From Prochilodus magdalenae (taxonomy: Eukaryota > Chordata > Actinopteri > Characiformes > Prochilodontidae), in the NCBI GenBank assembly GCA_024036415.1, contig JAMWET010006774.1, positions 124,001 to 188,000 on the forward strand: a stretch of DNA of 64,000 bases, read 5' to 3'. The notes beneath the pieces were generated by a model. The model ran no database searches, was not told where the DNA came from, and saw only the letters and a list, made by a program, of their open reading frames with translations. The position numbers were made by a program, and so were the translations under genes. This document shows positions 1 to 18,304 of the stretch, piece by piece; the first letter of the stretch is position 1, and each line of letters starts with the position of its first letter.

Positions 1-660
1 GTGTGGCAAGGGTTTTTTGGAGGGCCACATGGCAGTGGAGCCTTCTAAATTTGTGTATTGCGTTTTCCCATCGCAATACAGGGGGGATAGTAATATAGAG
101 TACAGTATTGGATAAGGGGTTGTTGTAAAGTATCCTGCAGGTACAATAAAGAAGAGAATAGACAAGGAAGAGTAATACTCTTAGAAGTAATGCTAAGTGA
201 GATTGAGTAGCATTGTGCAGCATGTACTTTGTAGCGGATTCAAGTGTGAGTAACGCATTTGAAATACTTTAGAATTCAACATTTTTTGACACTTTAAAAC
301 AGCATGAAAGTGCCAATCAGACAAGCTTCCTGGTGTGTTCTTCCACGGTAGCAGCTGGCTGAATCTATTACAGTTCTGCTGAAGGAATAAAGACTACACC
401 GTGAGGAGTAAACGGGTAAAGAGTGAATGTGTTCTTCTAGCCACCTTCTAGACATTTCAACCGGAGCACTCATGCAGATAGCTCACACAGTGTGCAGAAA
501 CGTTTCCTCATGTACTGAGAATTTCAGAACAGCCTTGAACCGCATTAAACACTAATCTAACATGCGCTAATGCTAAATTAATAACTGACTCCTCTATGTC
601 CTAATCTCCTTTATGCTAACCACAGCTGTCTGACATGTTGTCTAGCGTTAGTTAGCATAT
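1..660. other. Unassigned AT-rich non-coding DNA
   Basis: I see no open frame with a recognisable domain, no RNA gene and no clear repeat in this stretch. If the promoter-like segment at 1055-1130 really starts a minus-strand gene, this DNA would be part of its first intron. Confidence 0.4.
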
Positions 661-661
661 A

Positions 662-1025
662 CAGTGCTGTGAAAAATCTATTTGCCCCTTACAGATTTCC
701 TTGGTTTCTGTATATTTGCCACTTAAATGTTTCAAATGATCAAACTAACTTAAATTTCAGAGAATGATAACCTGAGTAAATACAAAATGCAGTGTTTCAA
801 TGATGATTTCATTTATTAAGATGGAAAAAATCTAGCCAATCCAACCTGCCCTTATGTGAAAAAGCAATTGCCCCCTAAACCTAATAACTGGTTGTGCCAC
901 ATGTAAGTGTTTGTGATATCTTTCGCATTTCTGTGTAGGAATTTCAGGCCACTCTTCTTTGTTTTTAATTGTTTTAATTCAGCCACATTGGGGGGTTTCT
1001 GAGCATGAACGGCCTGTTTGATTTT
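662..1025. mobile_element. Tc1/mariner-like left end, truncated
   Basis: The segment starts with CAGTGCTGTGAAAAATC directly after a TA dinucleotide (660-661). This is the terminal sequence type of a widespread fish Tc1-like family. The AT-rich text after it (ATTTGCCCC, CACTTAAATGTTTC, GAAAAAGCAATTGCCCCC) also fits that family. Similarity stops near 1020, before the transposase core, so this is only an end plus a little coding-strand remnant. A matching end, TTTCACAGCACTG, sits at 1779-1791. Confidence 0.6.
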
Positions 1026-1054
1026 ATAAAAGGTGTGTGCGTTTTAGCTCTTAC

Positions 1055-1130
1055 CTGTATGTGGTGCTCTGCAACACTGAAGCTCTGCTGAAGTGAGTAC
1101 GTCTCCCCCGTCGGCTCCGGGTTTTATTCT
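1055..1130 (-). promoter_or_regulatory. Possible promoter and first exon of a fifth cathepsin copy
   Basis: Read on the minus strand, a weak TATA-like AGAATAAAAC (about 1121-1130) is followed by about 40-60 bp and then CATACAG|GTAAGAGC, a good splice donor at 1053-1054. The layout matches the non-coding first exon of copy B (CAGAATAAAAACC, then CACACAG|GTAAGGAC at 32889). The GCTCTTACCTG string is also shared with the copy A promoter at 18870. No cathepsin coding exon follows down to position 1. The downstream gene would therefore have to lie outside the window, or the promoter is a relic. Confidence 0.3.
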
Positions 1131-1764
1131 GACTTTAACCACCACATGGTCTGGGCTAAAGGTGCTGGTAACCTCATTCTCCTCACCACAATTAGCAGAC
1201 CCTCTAATCAAGATCATGCTGAACACGAGCAAACAGGAGGTGCTAAACCAATACAGAGACACCATGTGCTGTGGGTCAGGGACTCAAAAGGTGATAATGA
1301 AGAGGCATCTGGTTTTTTTTTGCTGCTAAGGTCTGAAATAACAAGGAGCCAGATTAGAAATCTGCAGTCTTAGTGCAGGCTCTAAACACACGGCCAGGAA
1401 CTCCATCAGGACTGGCCTCCTTTCTTGCATTCGCCGTGTTCAGAGTGTGGTAGGCCATGGACAGGGTATGTGGCTGCTCGTCGAGTTGTTAACCTAATTC
1501 AGTGACCACTTTATTTACCCTCATCGAACGCCGAGCCATAGAAGGCCGATCGCCCCAAGGCCAAAGGAGGTAAGGCACGATTGGCAGGGGGCACAGCCAC
1601 TGGCACTGGATGGTTTTGAAGTCAGTGATTGCACTTGTATGCCTCGTATATGCCTGATACTGCAGCTGAACCTTAATTTAGGGTCATTGTAATTACTTCC
1701 TGTAACTGGATCAGTACATTAGCCGACCATTTAAACATAACAGATAAGAAACTACAAGTAGAGA

Positions 1765-1791
1765 CAAAAGAATTAATATTTCACAGCACTG
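1765..1791. mobile_element. Tc1/mariner-like right end
   Basis: The segment ends in TTTCACAGCACTG, the inverted complement of the start of the element end at 662. The inner bases also resemble the inverted left end. The sequence between the two ends (1026-1764) does not look like transposase. Confidence 0.45.
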
Positions 1792-2079
1792 ATACAGAAA
1801 CAATCGCTAACTGCTCCCAACTCTGTACACCGTATGTCTTTGTGCTCCTCAAGTATGAAACACATCATTTCGTGCAGGCTGCTGTGGCTGGCGATCGAGA
1901 TTTCTAGGGTCAGTGTCATCGCCCTGTAAAATCCACTGTATCGATGATATTAATAATGGAGCTATATGGCATGGTAACTTTTAGCCTGTTAGCTTGCTGA
2001 GAAAATAAGTTAATCAGTCAGTTTAAACGGAACAGGTTCACCAGTACACTCAGAGATTATTCCATTACTAGCACAATAC

Positions 2080-2133
2080 AGAGTGTGTGTGTGTGCTGGT
2101 TGTGTGTGTGTGTGTATGTGTGTGTGTGCTGGT

Positions 2134-2164
<31 letters not shown>

Positions 2165-2298
2165 TTGTGTGTGTGCTGGTTGTGTATGTGTGTATGTTTG
2201 TGTGTGTGCATGTGTGTGTGTGTGTGTGTGCTGGTTGTGTGTGTGTGTGTGTGTGCGCGTGTGTAGGTGTGTGTGTGTGTGTATGTGTGTGTGCGTGT
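2080..2298. repeat. (TG)n microsatellite with GCTGGT interruptions
   Basis: About 220 bp of TG dinucleotides are broken by TA steps and by a recurring CTGGTTG interruption. Long apparent reading frames here are made only of Cys-Val or Thr-His repeats and are not genes. Confidence 0.95.
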
Positions 2299-2474
2299 AA
2301 ACAAAACGGCTCTCAGTTGCTGATACCTTAGCAAATAAAGAATACAGATTTGTTAAATACAGCTCAGGGTAAGGAGTAGACGAAGGGCAGCTACCTGTAC
2401 CTTTGTAATAACCTACAGGAGTTACAAACCCTAAGTCTAACAACCATACCTCTAAGGTCCATTTGCCTATACCT

Positions 2475-4102
2475 AGAAGAAAAGAAGCAAACGTTAATCT
2501 CAGTATGAGTGCATACACTAAGCATTTCAGTATATGCATTAGTGCTCACTCACTAAGGTGCTTCACACACAGGCGGTCTCCAGTCTGCGTTTGAAGACCA
2601 CAAGAGACTCTGCTGTTCAGACAGCCAGTGAGAGTTAATTCCACCATCTGGGAGCCAGGACAGAGAAGAGCCTGAACTCTTGTCTTCCATGCATCTTCAG
2701 GGAGCGCGATTTGAGCTGTACGTGAAGCTGGAAGGGCTTGAGGTACAGATCGACTCTTAATCATGAGGTAGGCAGTGGCTGATCTATTCTTGGCTTTGTA
2801 AGCAAGCCTGAGAGTGTAAATCTGATGGTCCAGCTATAGGAAGCCAGTGAGGGGAGCGCAGCAGTGTAGTGACATGAGTGAACCTGGAAAGACTGAAGAT
2901 GAGCCAAACTGCTGCACTCTGGATCAGCTGAAGGGCCTAGTGGCCCACAGAAGAAAGCCAGCCAGGAGCAGTATAAGCTAGGGACGATAACTGGTGATCC
3001 AGAATCACACCAAGGCTTCTTGCATCTTCAGTTGGGGCGTTCAAGGAATTCCTGAATGAGATGGCAAGAATGAGGTGCCGGGGATGAACAGCAGCTCAGT
3101 CTTGCTGGGACTGAGGTTAAGGGAGTGAGCTGTCATCCATGAGGTGTATTAGATCATGGGGAGGAAAGCATGAGTTGAGTGTCATCTGCATAGTAGCATC
3201 TGTTTTAAAAGGTACTATATATATACAAATAAAAATTGTACTTTTTTAGATTTAAACTCAAATCCAAAGCATTAGACCAATCAGGGATCTTGTACATCAA
3301 TTGTTTTGCTATAAATATGTGAATTAAATAGAAACACAAAAAATAAAACTTTAATGCCATTTGTCAGCATATGCACAAGTATAAATAATGAGAATGATAA
3401 TGATCCTAGAACAGAGCCTTGAGGAACACCATACTCTCTTTGTATAAGTGGAAAAACTGCTCCTTTGCAATTGTGCAGAGAGAGTTCTATGTGGCGAGGT
3501 AAATGTGTTATATGGTATGAGTCTCAGTTTCTCTTTAAAGAAAGGGGGTGTGGGGCATGTTTTCACACTACAGGTAGAATCTGCCACCAACTCACAAACC
3601 TACACCCTCTCTGAGACGGATCAGTCAACTGAGCTACTGGCAGAAAGTCATGCTGATTTACTTTCCCACAGTTTCTTTTATTCTCCAAACCTCCATGACT
3701 CTGATGGTTTTTGTGAGTGGTTGAAGCATTTAATCTTGGTAACCAACATCCAGTTGATGGTGACTCACTTTTGATGAATCAAAAATGCCCATACATGAAG
3801 GCACTCAAAGTATAAATGATAAGAATATTAATAATGATCCTAGAACAGAGCCTTGAGGGACACCATGCTATCTTTTGTATAATTGAAAAAAGATAGACAC
3901 CTATGTGTAGAGGTGAAAGTCTTACATACTATATCAGATAATAACTCTGAAATAGAGAGTCAGAAAGGTGGAGAGAACACCAACTGTTTCACAGGAAAAC
4001 CACATTTTCACACTAGAGATAGGATCTGCTAACACATAAACTCACAACCCTCCAACGTCTCTTAGGGCTTTTAGTCTTATAGTTACAGAGTTGTATGTGC
4101 CC
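2475..4102 (-). mobile_element. L2/CR1-type LINE fragment, copy 1 of a tandem pair
   Basis: On the minus strand the decayed frame shows hallmarks of an L2-type reverse transcriptase in the right order. GVPQGSVLG is at about 3401-3431, YYADDTQLM at about 3170-3195, an SLGVILDHQLS block near 3000, a HVTTLLRSPHWLPIA block near 2860, and a C-terminal CVKHLSE near 2546. Several stops and insertions are present. The GVPQGSVLG block occurs again at about 3833-3862 and in altered form at 4425-4452, so the fragment also holds internal duplications. The whole segment recurs at 4853-6422. Confidence 0.75.
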
Positions 4103-4796
4103 ACCCCCATAGTCTCTTCCTGACCCCTACCTCAACAGCCCTGCCTTAAGAAACAGCTATAGCTCATGCTGATTCACTCTTTCCACAGAGTTTAATCTCA
4201 ACTCCAAGTCACCATATCTCACTCATTGAGGATTTGATACATAAATTGTTTTTCATTTTTAAAACACTATAGGTTTGTGTGTATAAGCAGAAATATTTTT
4301 CAAAGAAATTCAAAGTGGTCTTTGCTGGCAGTTTTTAGAGGCTGTTAATGCTAATACAATAAAAATAGTACCATGTTTTCATAAAAAATGCATTTAGAAG
4401 AAGCATAATTAATACAAATTGCCATGATCCCAGAACAGAGCCTTGAGCGACACCATACATTTATTCTTTGTATAAACGGAACAATTGTTCATTTATGTGT
4501 GTCAATTAGGTTCTAGACCCAGAGAGTGCCTTTCTTGTGATCTCAAGGTGTTCTAGCATGTAAAGGAAGCTATAATGATCTACAGACTGCACTAAGATTC
4601 TAAAATATTCGTAGTATTTTTGTGCTACTGATCATTTTTTGTAGGAAATATTCGACTCTGTTTCTGTTTAAAGTTTTTTAAAAATGTTTTATTCACTTAC
4701 TCTTCTTTTTTGTGTCAGCTAATACAGCTAATAAGTCCAAAATGTAGATGCTGAAGACTTTGAAGCTTGTATGAACATCAGTAAACAAGGAGGTTA

Positions 4797-4850
4797 TACA
4801 CTGATCAGTCATAACATTAAAACTACCTCCTTGTTCCTACACTCATTGTA
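4797..4850. repeat. Dispersed fish repeat end (CACTGATCAGTCATAACATT)
   Basis: This is a short piece of a common fish interspersed repeat whose end reads CACTGATCAG-CATAACATTA with a CCTCCTTGTT tract. Its counterpart end seems to be at 6423-6760, so the second L2 copy interrupts it. Confidence 0.4.
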
Positions 4851-4852
4851 AG

Positions 4853-6422
4853 AGAAGAAACGTCAATCTCAGTATGAGTGCATACACTAAGCATTTCAGT
4901 ATATCCATCTATTAGTGCTCACTCACTTAGGTGCTTCACACAGAGAAGGTCTTCAGTCTGCATTTGAAGACCACAAGAGAGTCCGCTGTTCAGACAGCCA
5001 GTGGGAGTTAATTTCACCATACTGGAGGCAGGACAGAGAAGAGCCTGGACTCTTGTCTTCCATGCATCTTCAGGGAGGGCGATTTGAGCTGTACGTGAAG
5101 CTGGAAGGGCTTGAGGTACAGATCGACTCTTAATCATGAGGAAGGCAGTGGCTGATCTATTCTTGGCTTTGTAAGCAAGACTGAGAGTGTAAATCTGATG
5201 GTCCAGCTACAGGAAGCCAGTGAGGGGAGCGCAGCAGTGTAGTGACATGAGTGAACCTGGAAAGACTGAAGATGAGCCGAACTGCTGCACTCTGGATCAG
5301 CTGAAGGGCCTAATGGCCCACAAAAGAAAGCCAGCCAGGAGCAGTATTAGCTAGGGACGATAACTGGTGATCCAGAATCACACCAAGGCACACCTGCATC
5401 TTCAGTTGGGGCGTTCAAGGAATTCCTAAATGAGATGGCAAGAATGAGGTGCCGGGGATGAACAGCAGCTCAGTCTTGCTGGGATTGAGATTAAGGGAGT
5501 GAACTGAGGTGTATTAGATTATGAGAAGGAAAGCATGAGTTGAGTGTCATCTGCATAGCAACATCTGTTCTAAAAGGTACTATATATATATACAAATAAA
5601 AATTGTACCTTTTTTAAATTTAAACTCAAATTTAACACATTAGACCAATCGTGGCTCTTGTACATGAACTGTTTTGATATAAATATGAGAATGAATTTGT
5701 GTAAAAAAAACCAAAAAATAAACCCTTAATGCCATTTGCACAGGTACAAATAATGAGAATGATAATGATCCTAGAACAGAGCCTTGAGGGACACCATACT
5801 CTCTTTGTATAAGTGGAAAAACTGCTCCTTTGCAATTGTGCAGAGAGAGTTCTATGTGGCGAGGTAAATGTGTTATATGGTATGAGTCTCAGTTTCTCTT
5901 TAAAGAGAGGGGGTGTGGGGCATGTTTTCACACTACAGGTAGAATCTGCCACCGACTCTCAAACCTACACCCTCTCTGAGACGGATCTGTCAACTGAGCT
6001 ACTGGCAGAAAGTCATGCTGATTTACTTTCCCACAGTTTCTTTTATTCTCCAAACCTCCATGACTCTGATGTTTTTTGTGAGGGGTTGAAGCATTTAATC
6101 TTGGTAACCAACATCCAGTTGATGGTGACTCAGTATGGATGAATCAAAATTGCCTTTCTTTACATGAAGGCACTCAAAGTATAAATTATAGAAATAATAA
6201 TGATCCTAGAACAGAGCCTTGAGGGACACCATGCTCTTTCAACATCTTTTGTATGATTGAAAAAAAAACAGACACCTATGTGAAGAGGTGAATGTCTCAC
6301 ATACTATATCAGATAATAACTCTGAAAGAAAGAGACAGAAAGATGGAGAGAACACCAACAGTTTCACAGGAAAACTACCCTTCAACTTCTCTTAGGGCTT
6401 TAGTCTTACAGAGTTGTATGTG
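4853..6422 (-). mobile_element. L2/CR1-type LINE fragment, copy 2 of a tandem pair
   Basis: This segment is collinear with 2475-4102 at high identity. It has the same C-terminal reverse transcriptase remnants, with GVPQGSVLG at about 5762-5792 and again at 6198-6225, and the same microdeletions. The short offset differences (a missing piece around 5500, different A/T runs) show that the copies have diverged since duplication. Confidence 0.75.
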
Positions 6423-6780
6423 ACAAGGTGGGTGACAAGGTTATGGAGTGGTGGATCATTCTCATCACTGCAGTCACAGTGTGTGGTGCTGGTTTGAGTG
6501 AATCAGACACAACAGTGCTGCTGGACACCTCATTGTCCCTGCTGGACTGAGAATCATTCCCCCATGGTCTATGTGCAGCGTGGTGTGTGCAAGCGTCTTG
6601 TGACCACTGATGAAGGAGGACTAGAGAGTGACCAACACTGTGCTGTGCTGCAGCAGATGAGCTATCGTCTCTGACTGTACAGAGACTGTACAAGGTGGAC
6701 CAGCCATGTAGGAGTGTCTAATGAAGTGGACAGTAAGTGGACACAGTGTTTAAACACTCCAGCATCATCTGTTCAACCCC
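6423..6780. repeat. Dispersed repeat, right part
   Basis: The text TGTCTAATGAAGTGGACAGT with CACAGTGTTTAA resembles the end of the fish repeat whose other end reads CACTGATCAG (4797). It contains no convincing open frame. Confidence 0.4.
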
Positions 6781-6989
6781 TAACTAAGGTAAGCTTACTT
6801 GCACCTCAGTTCTCAGTCTTGGGTTCTCCGTTCAGAGTGCTATACCGGATTGGGCTGGTAATTTGGTAACGCCCCTTTACTGCTACACTGTAAAAAAGTG
6901 CCCCTTAAAAAATGACTCTAATTTGTTACAAGCAATTGAATTTGAAGTTTAACTATAAAAATGACTTTGATTGAATTAATCTTTCCTTC

Positions 6990-7420
6990 AGAGTCCTCCC
7001 TGGGTGCCTTGTAGCACACTGACCTCTAATCCTAAAGGCCTGGACGTGGTCTTGGCACAAGCCTCACCAGCTTTGTTACAGGTTCTGACTCAAATGTTCT
7101 GATATCTCTTTCTAGATGGCAGGAAGTGTCTGAGGTGAGGAGAAGTATGTACTACAAACAGGTTCTTGTGTCTTTCTGTTTTTATTCAGCTAAAAAGCTT
7201 CCGGGAAGCAGGGCGCTAACATGAATGCTACCCAGTCAGCAGCATTCAGTAGTAGCAATGTTAGCATCATACAGCCCAAAACACTGCAGCTGTAGAAAAC
7301 CTGGACAATGATATACATTGTGGTTATACATCTTCTCTACTTTACACCCTTCCCCTCATTACTGTACTCTCCAAATACAACCTCCTACATAAATAACAGG
7401 CTTCGTCTGTAGCTGTTTAG
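6990..7420. repeat. Segmentally duplicated 3' flank of cathepsin copy A
   Basis: This non-coding flank, just downstream of copy A, reappears inverted at about 50930-51330 downstream of copy C. Shared strings include AGCTAAAAAGCTTCCGGGAA and GTACTCTCCAAATACAACC. A shorter part also occurs at 22650-22710 downstream of copy B. It shows that the duplicated block extended beyond the genes. Confidence 0.75.
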
Positions 7421-7499
7421 AAATGTTTATTGTATAGAAAGTGTAGAAGTGCTGTAGAGGTTTAACATTACAGCTAAACCACCTTAAACAAAAATGTAA

Positions 7500-7600
7500 A
7501 AGATTTTTTTGTTTTGTTTTATTTTGCTGCATTAATAAATTCTGATCTGATCAGACCATGTCCTCCTTCATGAGGTTTTCAGGATCCGTCTCTCTCCAAT
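7500..7600 (-). other. 3' UTR exon of cathepsin copy A
   Basis: The acceptor TTTTTTCTAG is followed on the minus strand by ATTGGAGAGAGACGGATCC. A polyadenylation signal AATAAA lies at 7518-7523. The same exon occurs in copies B (ends 23035), C (starts 50651) and D (ends 57499). Confidence 0.75.
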
Positions 7601-8444
7601 CTAGAAAAAACAACATTTAATAGAACTCAGTCACATGAGCTACTGCACCCTGAATGTTGTATTACAGTTAGAGATGCGATGTGATACTGTTCCACCTTTA
7701 GGAGGTTCCATCCCAGCTCCAGGAGATCCACTAACCTGCAGTGGTAACACTCACTATGTGTCCTGTACACTAATACACTATAAATGCATTATGAGGCTTT
7801 ATAAAGCATGTATAACACCTTATAATAATCGGCATAGCCTTATTTAGTGTCTCTTAAGTAGTTATAATGACATGCATAATACTTAATAATGAAAATGTAT
7901 GTAACTTTATAATGTCAGGTTTTATAACCCATTATAACATCTGCCAATATGAACACTGTAGACACTGACACAGAGTTTTATACCGGGCCATTACAGGCAT
8001 TTACTGAAACACAGGCACTTTAAACGTTTTTAATTGTTCAGTAAATTTTATTTTCACTACATTATACCCCACAGTGCATTATAAGACTTTATAGTGCTTT
8101 ATGATACCTGACTTTATAAAGCTGCATACTCTTATATAATGTATAGAGTGTTATGCATGTAATTATAACTAGTAGTAGTAACTATACAGGATTATGCCTG
8201 GTATTATAGGGCATTATGAATGCTGTATAACACCTTATGCATGTATTAAGACATTGTTATGATACAGGATTCATAGAAAGTGCTGCCAAGATGTTATGTG
8301 ATAATAACAGGTCCAATAACCTGAAAGTCTCCAAGAGCCACCTCTGAAAACTGGGTCTTATGGACCACCTGCAGCTGGAACTAAACTCAGCAGTGTAGAT
8401 CTATGTGGACAGGAAGTGGAACCCCCCTAAAAGAAATCATACCT

Positions 8445-15085
<6,641 letters not shown>

Positions 15086-15299
15086 TCTGCACAGGGTAAG
15101 AGTGAGTGAGGGTCAAAAGAGGTTCAGAGAATAACCACATTCCTTTCCATAGACTCCCATTCATTTTCAGCCCATTCAAACCCTATGGTCTCCTTTACCC
15201 TACCAAACTGCCTGAATCAGGGCAGATCCCCAAACTCTAATCCACCACCACATGACTAGCCCTTCCCAAGTGTTGTTTATTCACCAACCCCTAGAAAAC

Positions 15300-15700
15300 A
15301 CTTTTCAACCCCATAACAACCACTCACACCATAGCTGCCGTCTGGCAACACCATAGCAACCACCGGCTGTAACATAACAACTGCCGTCTGGCAACACCAT
15401 AGCCATCACCTGGGATAACATAGGAACTGCTTAGCAAATTTGCAACAACCACCTAGGATAGAATAGCAACTGCCTAGCAACACCACAATAACCACCAAGG
15501 ATAACATAACAACTGCCTAGCAACACCATAGAAACCACCTGGGATAGCATAGTACCTGCCTAGTAACACCATAGCAACCACCTGGGATAACATAACTGTC
15601 TAGCAACACCTTAGCAACCACCCAGGATAGCATAGCAACTGCCTAGCAACACTTCAGCAACCACCTGGGACATTACAGCAATACCAATCATAATTGCAAT
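15300..15700. repeat. Tandem CAACACCATAGCAACCACC repeats
   Basis: Degenerate units of about 45-50 bp, with core ACCTGGGATAACATAGCAACTGCC and TAGCAACACCATAGCAACC, repeat about eight times. They lie in the intron between the non-coding first exon and coding exon 1 of copy A. Confidence 0.75.
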
Positions 15701-15759
15701 GATAATTTTAGATAACTAGACTCAGACCACTAAAATGGCTCTTAGCACTCTAGCAGCAT

Positions 15760-16760
15760 ATCTCTCCTCATAATGAACCTGAGAGATATTCACATACATA
15801 CATACATACATACATATTCACATACAGAGTTACTGAAATACTTCTACTGATTATCAACTGCTGACTTAAGTCAAGGTAAGATTCAGGTGTTTCCCGTTCC
15901 AGTGTAATCAGAGTAAACTCCCATTCTGCCAAATACTCCAATCTCGTTTGTAATCAATATTAACTGACAACTGAGCACGCGGAACACAAGAACCGGGTTC
16001 ACAGAGCCCAGGATATGCCTGCAAGGTTATTCATGGTAGGTACAGAATAGAGTCAGTAGTAACCAGTCTACCAGTTACTAGTTACCAATGGCAGAACATA
16101 ACAGAATACACTATTAATGGTCAGTGGTACACTCACATACAAGGAGAGTACATGCATGTCGCTGTAAGACAGAACAATACTACTAATAAAATATTAATAA
16201 AAAAATATATTTAAAATAAAATATAATTTTCAGATATTTGAACCACTAAATTGCTAAATAGGAAATTTGCATGTAGTTTGTAGGATAGTGCAAATCGTAA
16301 CTATAATACCCTGATAATATGGATTATTACTTTAATGGGGTATATATTTTACAAACTACTCTACTGGTGTGTGTTTCAGCTCATACCTGCGTGTTCTGTA
16401 TCTCTGCATGCGTGTGTTTGTGTGATGAAGTCTCTCCTTTTATATGCTGACCTACGATGCTTCTTGCTGTGCAGACGATGCTATGATGCATGTTCTGCTC
16501 ACCTCGAACCTCTCACCACAAAATGCAAACAGCAGCCTCTCTTATTGAGATCATCGTTATGAAATGAGTTAGCATTGTGTTCTGAACCGCAGATAAGAAT
16601 CATATGGCTTGATAAATATGAAAGCTCTAAGCACAAAGCACGCAGACCCTATTCCCAGAATGTGTACCCCAACTCTTGTCCTGATTCCAACTAAGCGGTG
16701 AAGTGCAGAGACCCCTCAAAACACAAAGCACATCACAATTTCACAAAAGCACTTTAAGTA
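15760..16760. repeat. Promoter-containing segment, copy 1
   Basis: This segment is collinear with 18305-19225 at high identity, including a (CATA)n run, the promoter and non-coding exon, and GCACAAAGCACGCAGACCC. It is the copy nearer to the coding exons of copy A. Confidence 0.8.
16387..16444 (-). promoter_or_regulatory. Proximal TATA promoter and non-coding first exon of copy A
   Basis: On the minus strand CATATAAAAGGAG places a TATA box at 16438-16444. About 30 bp on, a start would give a short exon ending ACACGCAG|GTATGAG (donor at 16385-16386). The exon contains no ATG in a useful frame. Splicing to the acceptor one base before the ATG at 15085 completes the 5' UTR. Confidence 0.65.
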
Positions 16761-17155
16761 TTGATAAACTTCTATAAATAGACTGTGAAGCACACACGGT
16801 ATGTGGCATTGTAAACCTGGTTTAAGTCATTTGATTTTTTAAAGTTTTGAACTTGGAAAATCTGTAAATCTGCTATAAGACAGGATCAACACTTAATAGA
16901 CGGAAAGGTCAAGCAGTTGAGATATTGCACTGTACTATTATTTAGTCGGATGACCAATTAGAGACTTTAATAGAGACTTGGAATGCTTGGAAAATCCATG
17001 GGAGAGAAAACCATCTGGTGTTAATTTGAAAGAAAATATAAAGAACAAAAACATTTTCATTTTTTCAAAACAGGTTTTCAGTGTTATCAATCTTTAGGTC
17101 CAGATTCAAATTTCTACATGTAAAATTATAAGTAGCCTGCTACTTAAGTTTCTTC

Positions 17156-17660
17156 CGCCCTTGTACGTAGCTGGGAGTGAACTGCATCATCAAAATGACA
17201 GAAATTCAACAGCGTTCACAGAACTGTGGTGTTCGTACCTCACTCTGACCTAGTTAATATCTTGCACCTGTGTGTATTTCATTTTACTCAGATGGCCTCA
17301 GAAGTTACCATCATGTTACCCAAAATATTAACTAAGTGTTTTGGAGTTTGTACTTTTAAGTAACTTCTGGTTAATATCTAGAACCTGAGAGTGTAAAAGA
17401 CAGTGCTAGCGGTTGTGGATAGTACGTGGGTCAGACGTTCTGCAGCATGACTCTTTCAGCCTTTCTGCTGCATCTCTCTGTATGTATGTATGCTCATCAA
17501 ACTGTCCCACCATGATCTGCTCACCACAAGCTTCTCACCTCAAGCTGCTCACCACAAACTGCACCACAACAACCTACACAACGTTTTCACAGCAGCAGTG
17601 TGCAGTACATGCTTCCATCCACCCATTTCTAGGTACTTCTCTCTCTACTTTTAATTCTGC
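17156..17660. repeat. 5' flank segment shared with 52180-52690
   Basis: Strings such as AGCTGGGAGTGAACT, CCTAGTTAATATCT and TGCTCACCACAA occur in the same order at 52200-52680. This is distal upstream DNA of copy A, with no recognised gene. Confidence 0.6.
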
Positions 17661-17827
17661 TCAGCTGTATGACGTAGTCCAGTCATTTACTTTTTATTCA
17701 GTTCCATATTTAGTCATTAACATCTACATTCTAATCATTCATTTAGATACTTAGTCACTACTACAGGTATACTATAGTGACTATAGTGATTGGACAACCT
17801 GCTTTTCACACCTTTAGAAAAGTTCAA

Positions 17828-18245
17828 CTGAACTACGAGCCAAGACACTCTTTACTGCTCTAGTGAAGTTTGACTGAGACCCATGTCGGGACACTTTGCA
17901 CTGCTCTAGTGAAGTTTGACTGAGACCCATGTCGGGACACTTTGCACTGCTCTAGTGAAGTTTGACTGAGACCCATGTCAAGACACTTTACACTGCTCTA
18001 GTGAAGTTTGACTGAGACCCATGTCAAGACACTTTACACTGCTCTAGTGAAGTTTGACTGAGACCCATGTTGGGATAATTTACACTGCTCTAGTGAAGTT
18101 TGACTGAGACCCATGTGGGGACACTTTACACTGCTCTAGTGAAGTTTGACCTGACTCCACATTGGGATACTCTTCACTGTTCCAGTGAAGTTCCACTGGG
18201 CCGCATGTCGGGATGCTTTTCATTGGACTGAGAGCCAGGAGTGGC
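17828..18245. repeat. 46-bp minisatellite array, upstream of copy A
   Basis: About nine units of 46 bp, with core CTCTAGTGAAGTTTGACTGA and CCCATGTCGGGACACTT. It is the same family as the arrays at 19283-19445, 33362-35040 and 52772-55390. Confidence 0.9.
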
Positions 18246-18304
18246 AGTTGTATAGAAGAAAACAATGTACATCTAAATGATTAAATTAAATTTGGAGACT
18301 GAAC

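Noticed and set aside
2057..2539. 160-codon minus frame rich in Thr-His
   Set aside because: It is a translation of the TG microsatellite with random flanks.
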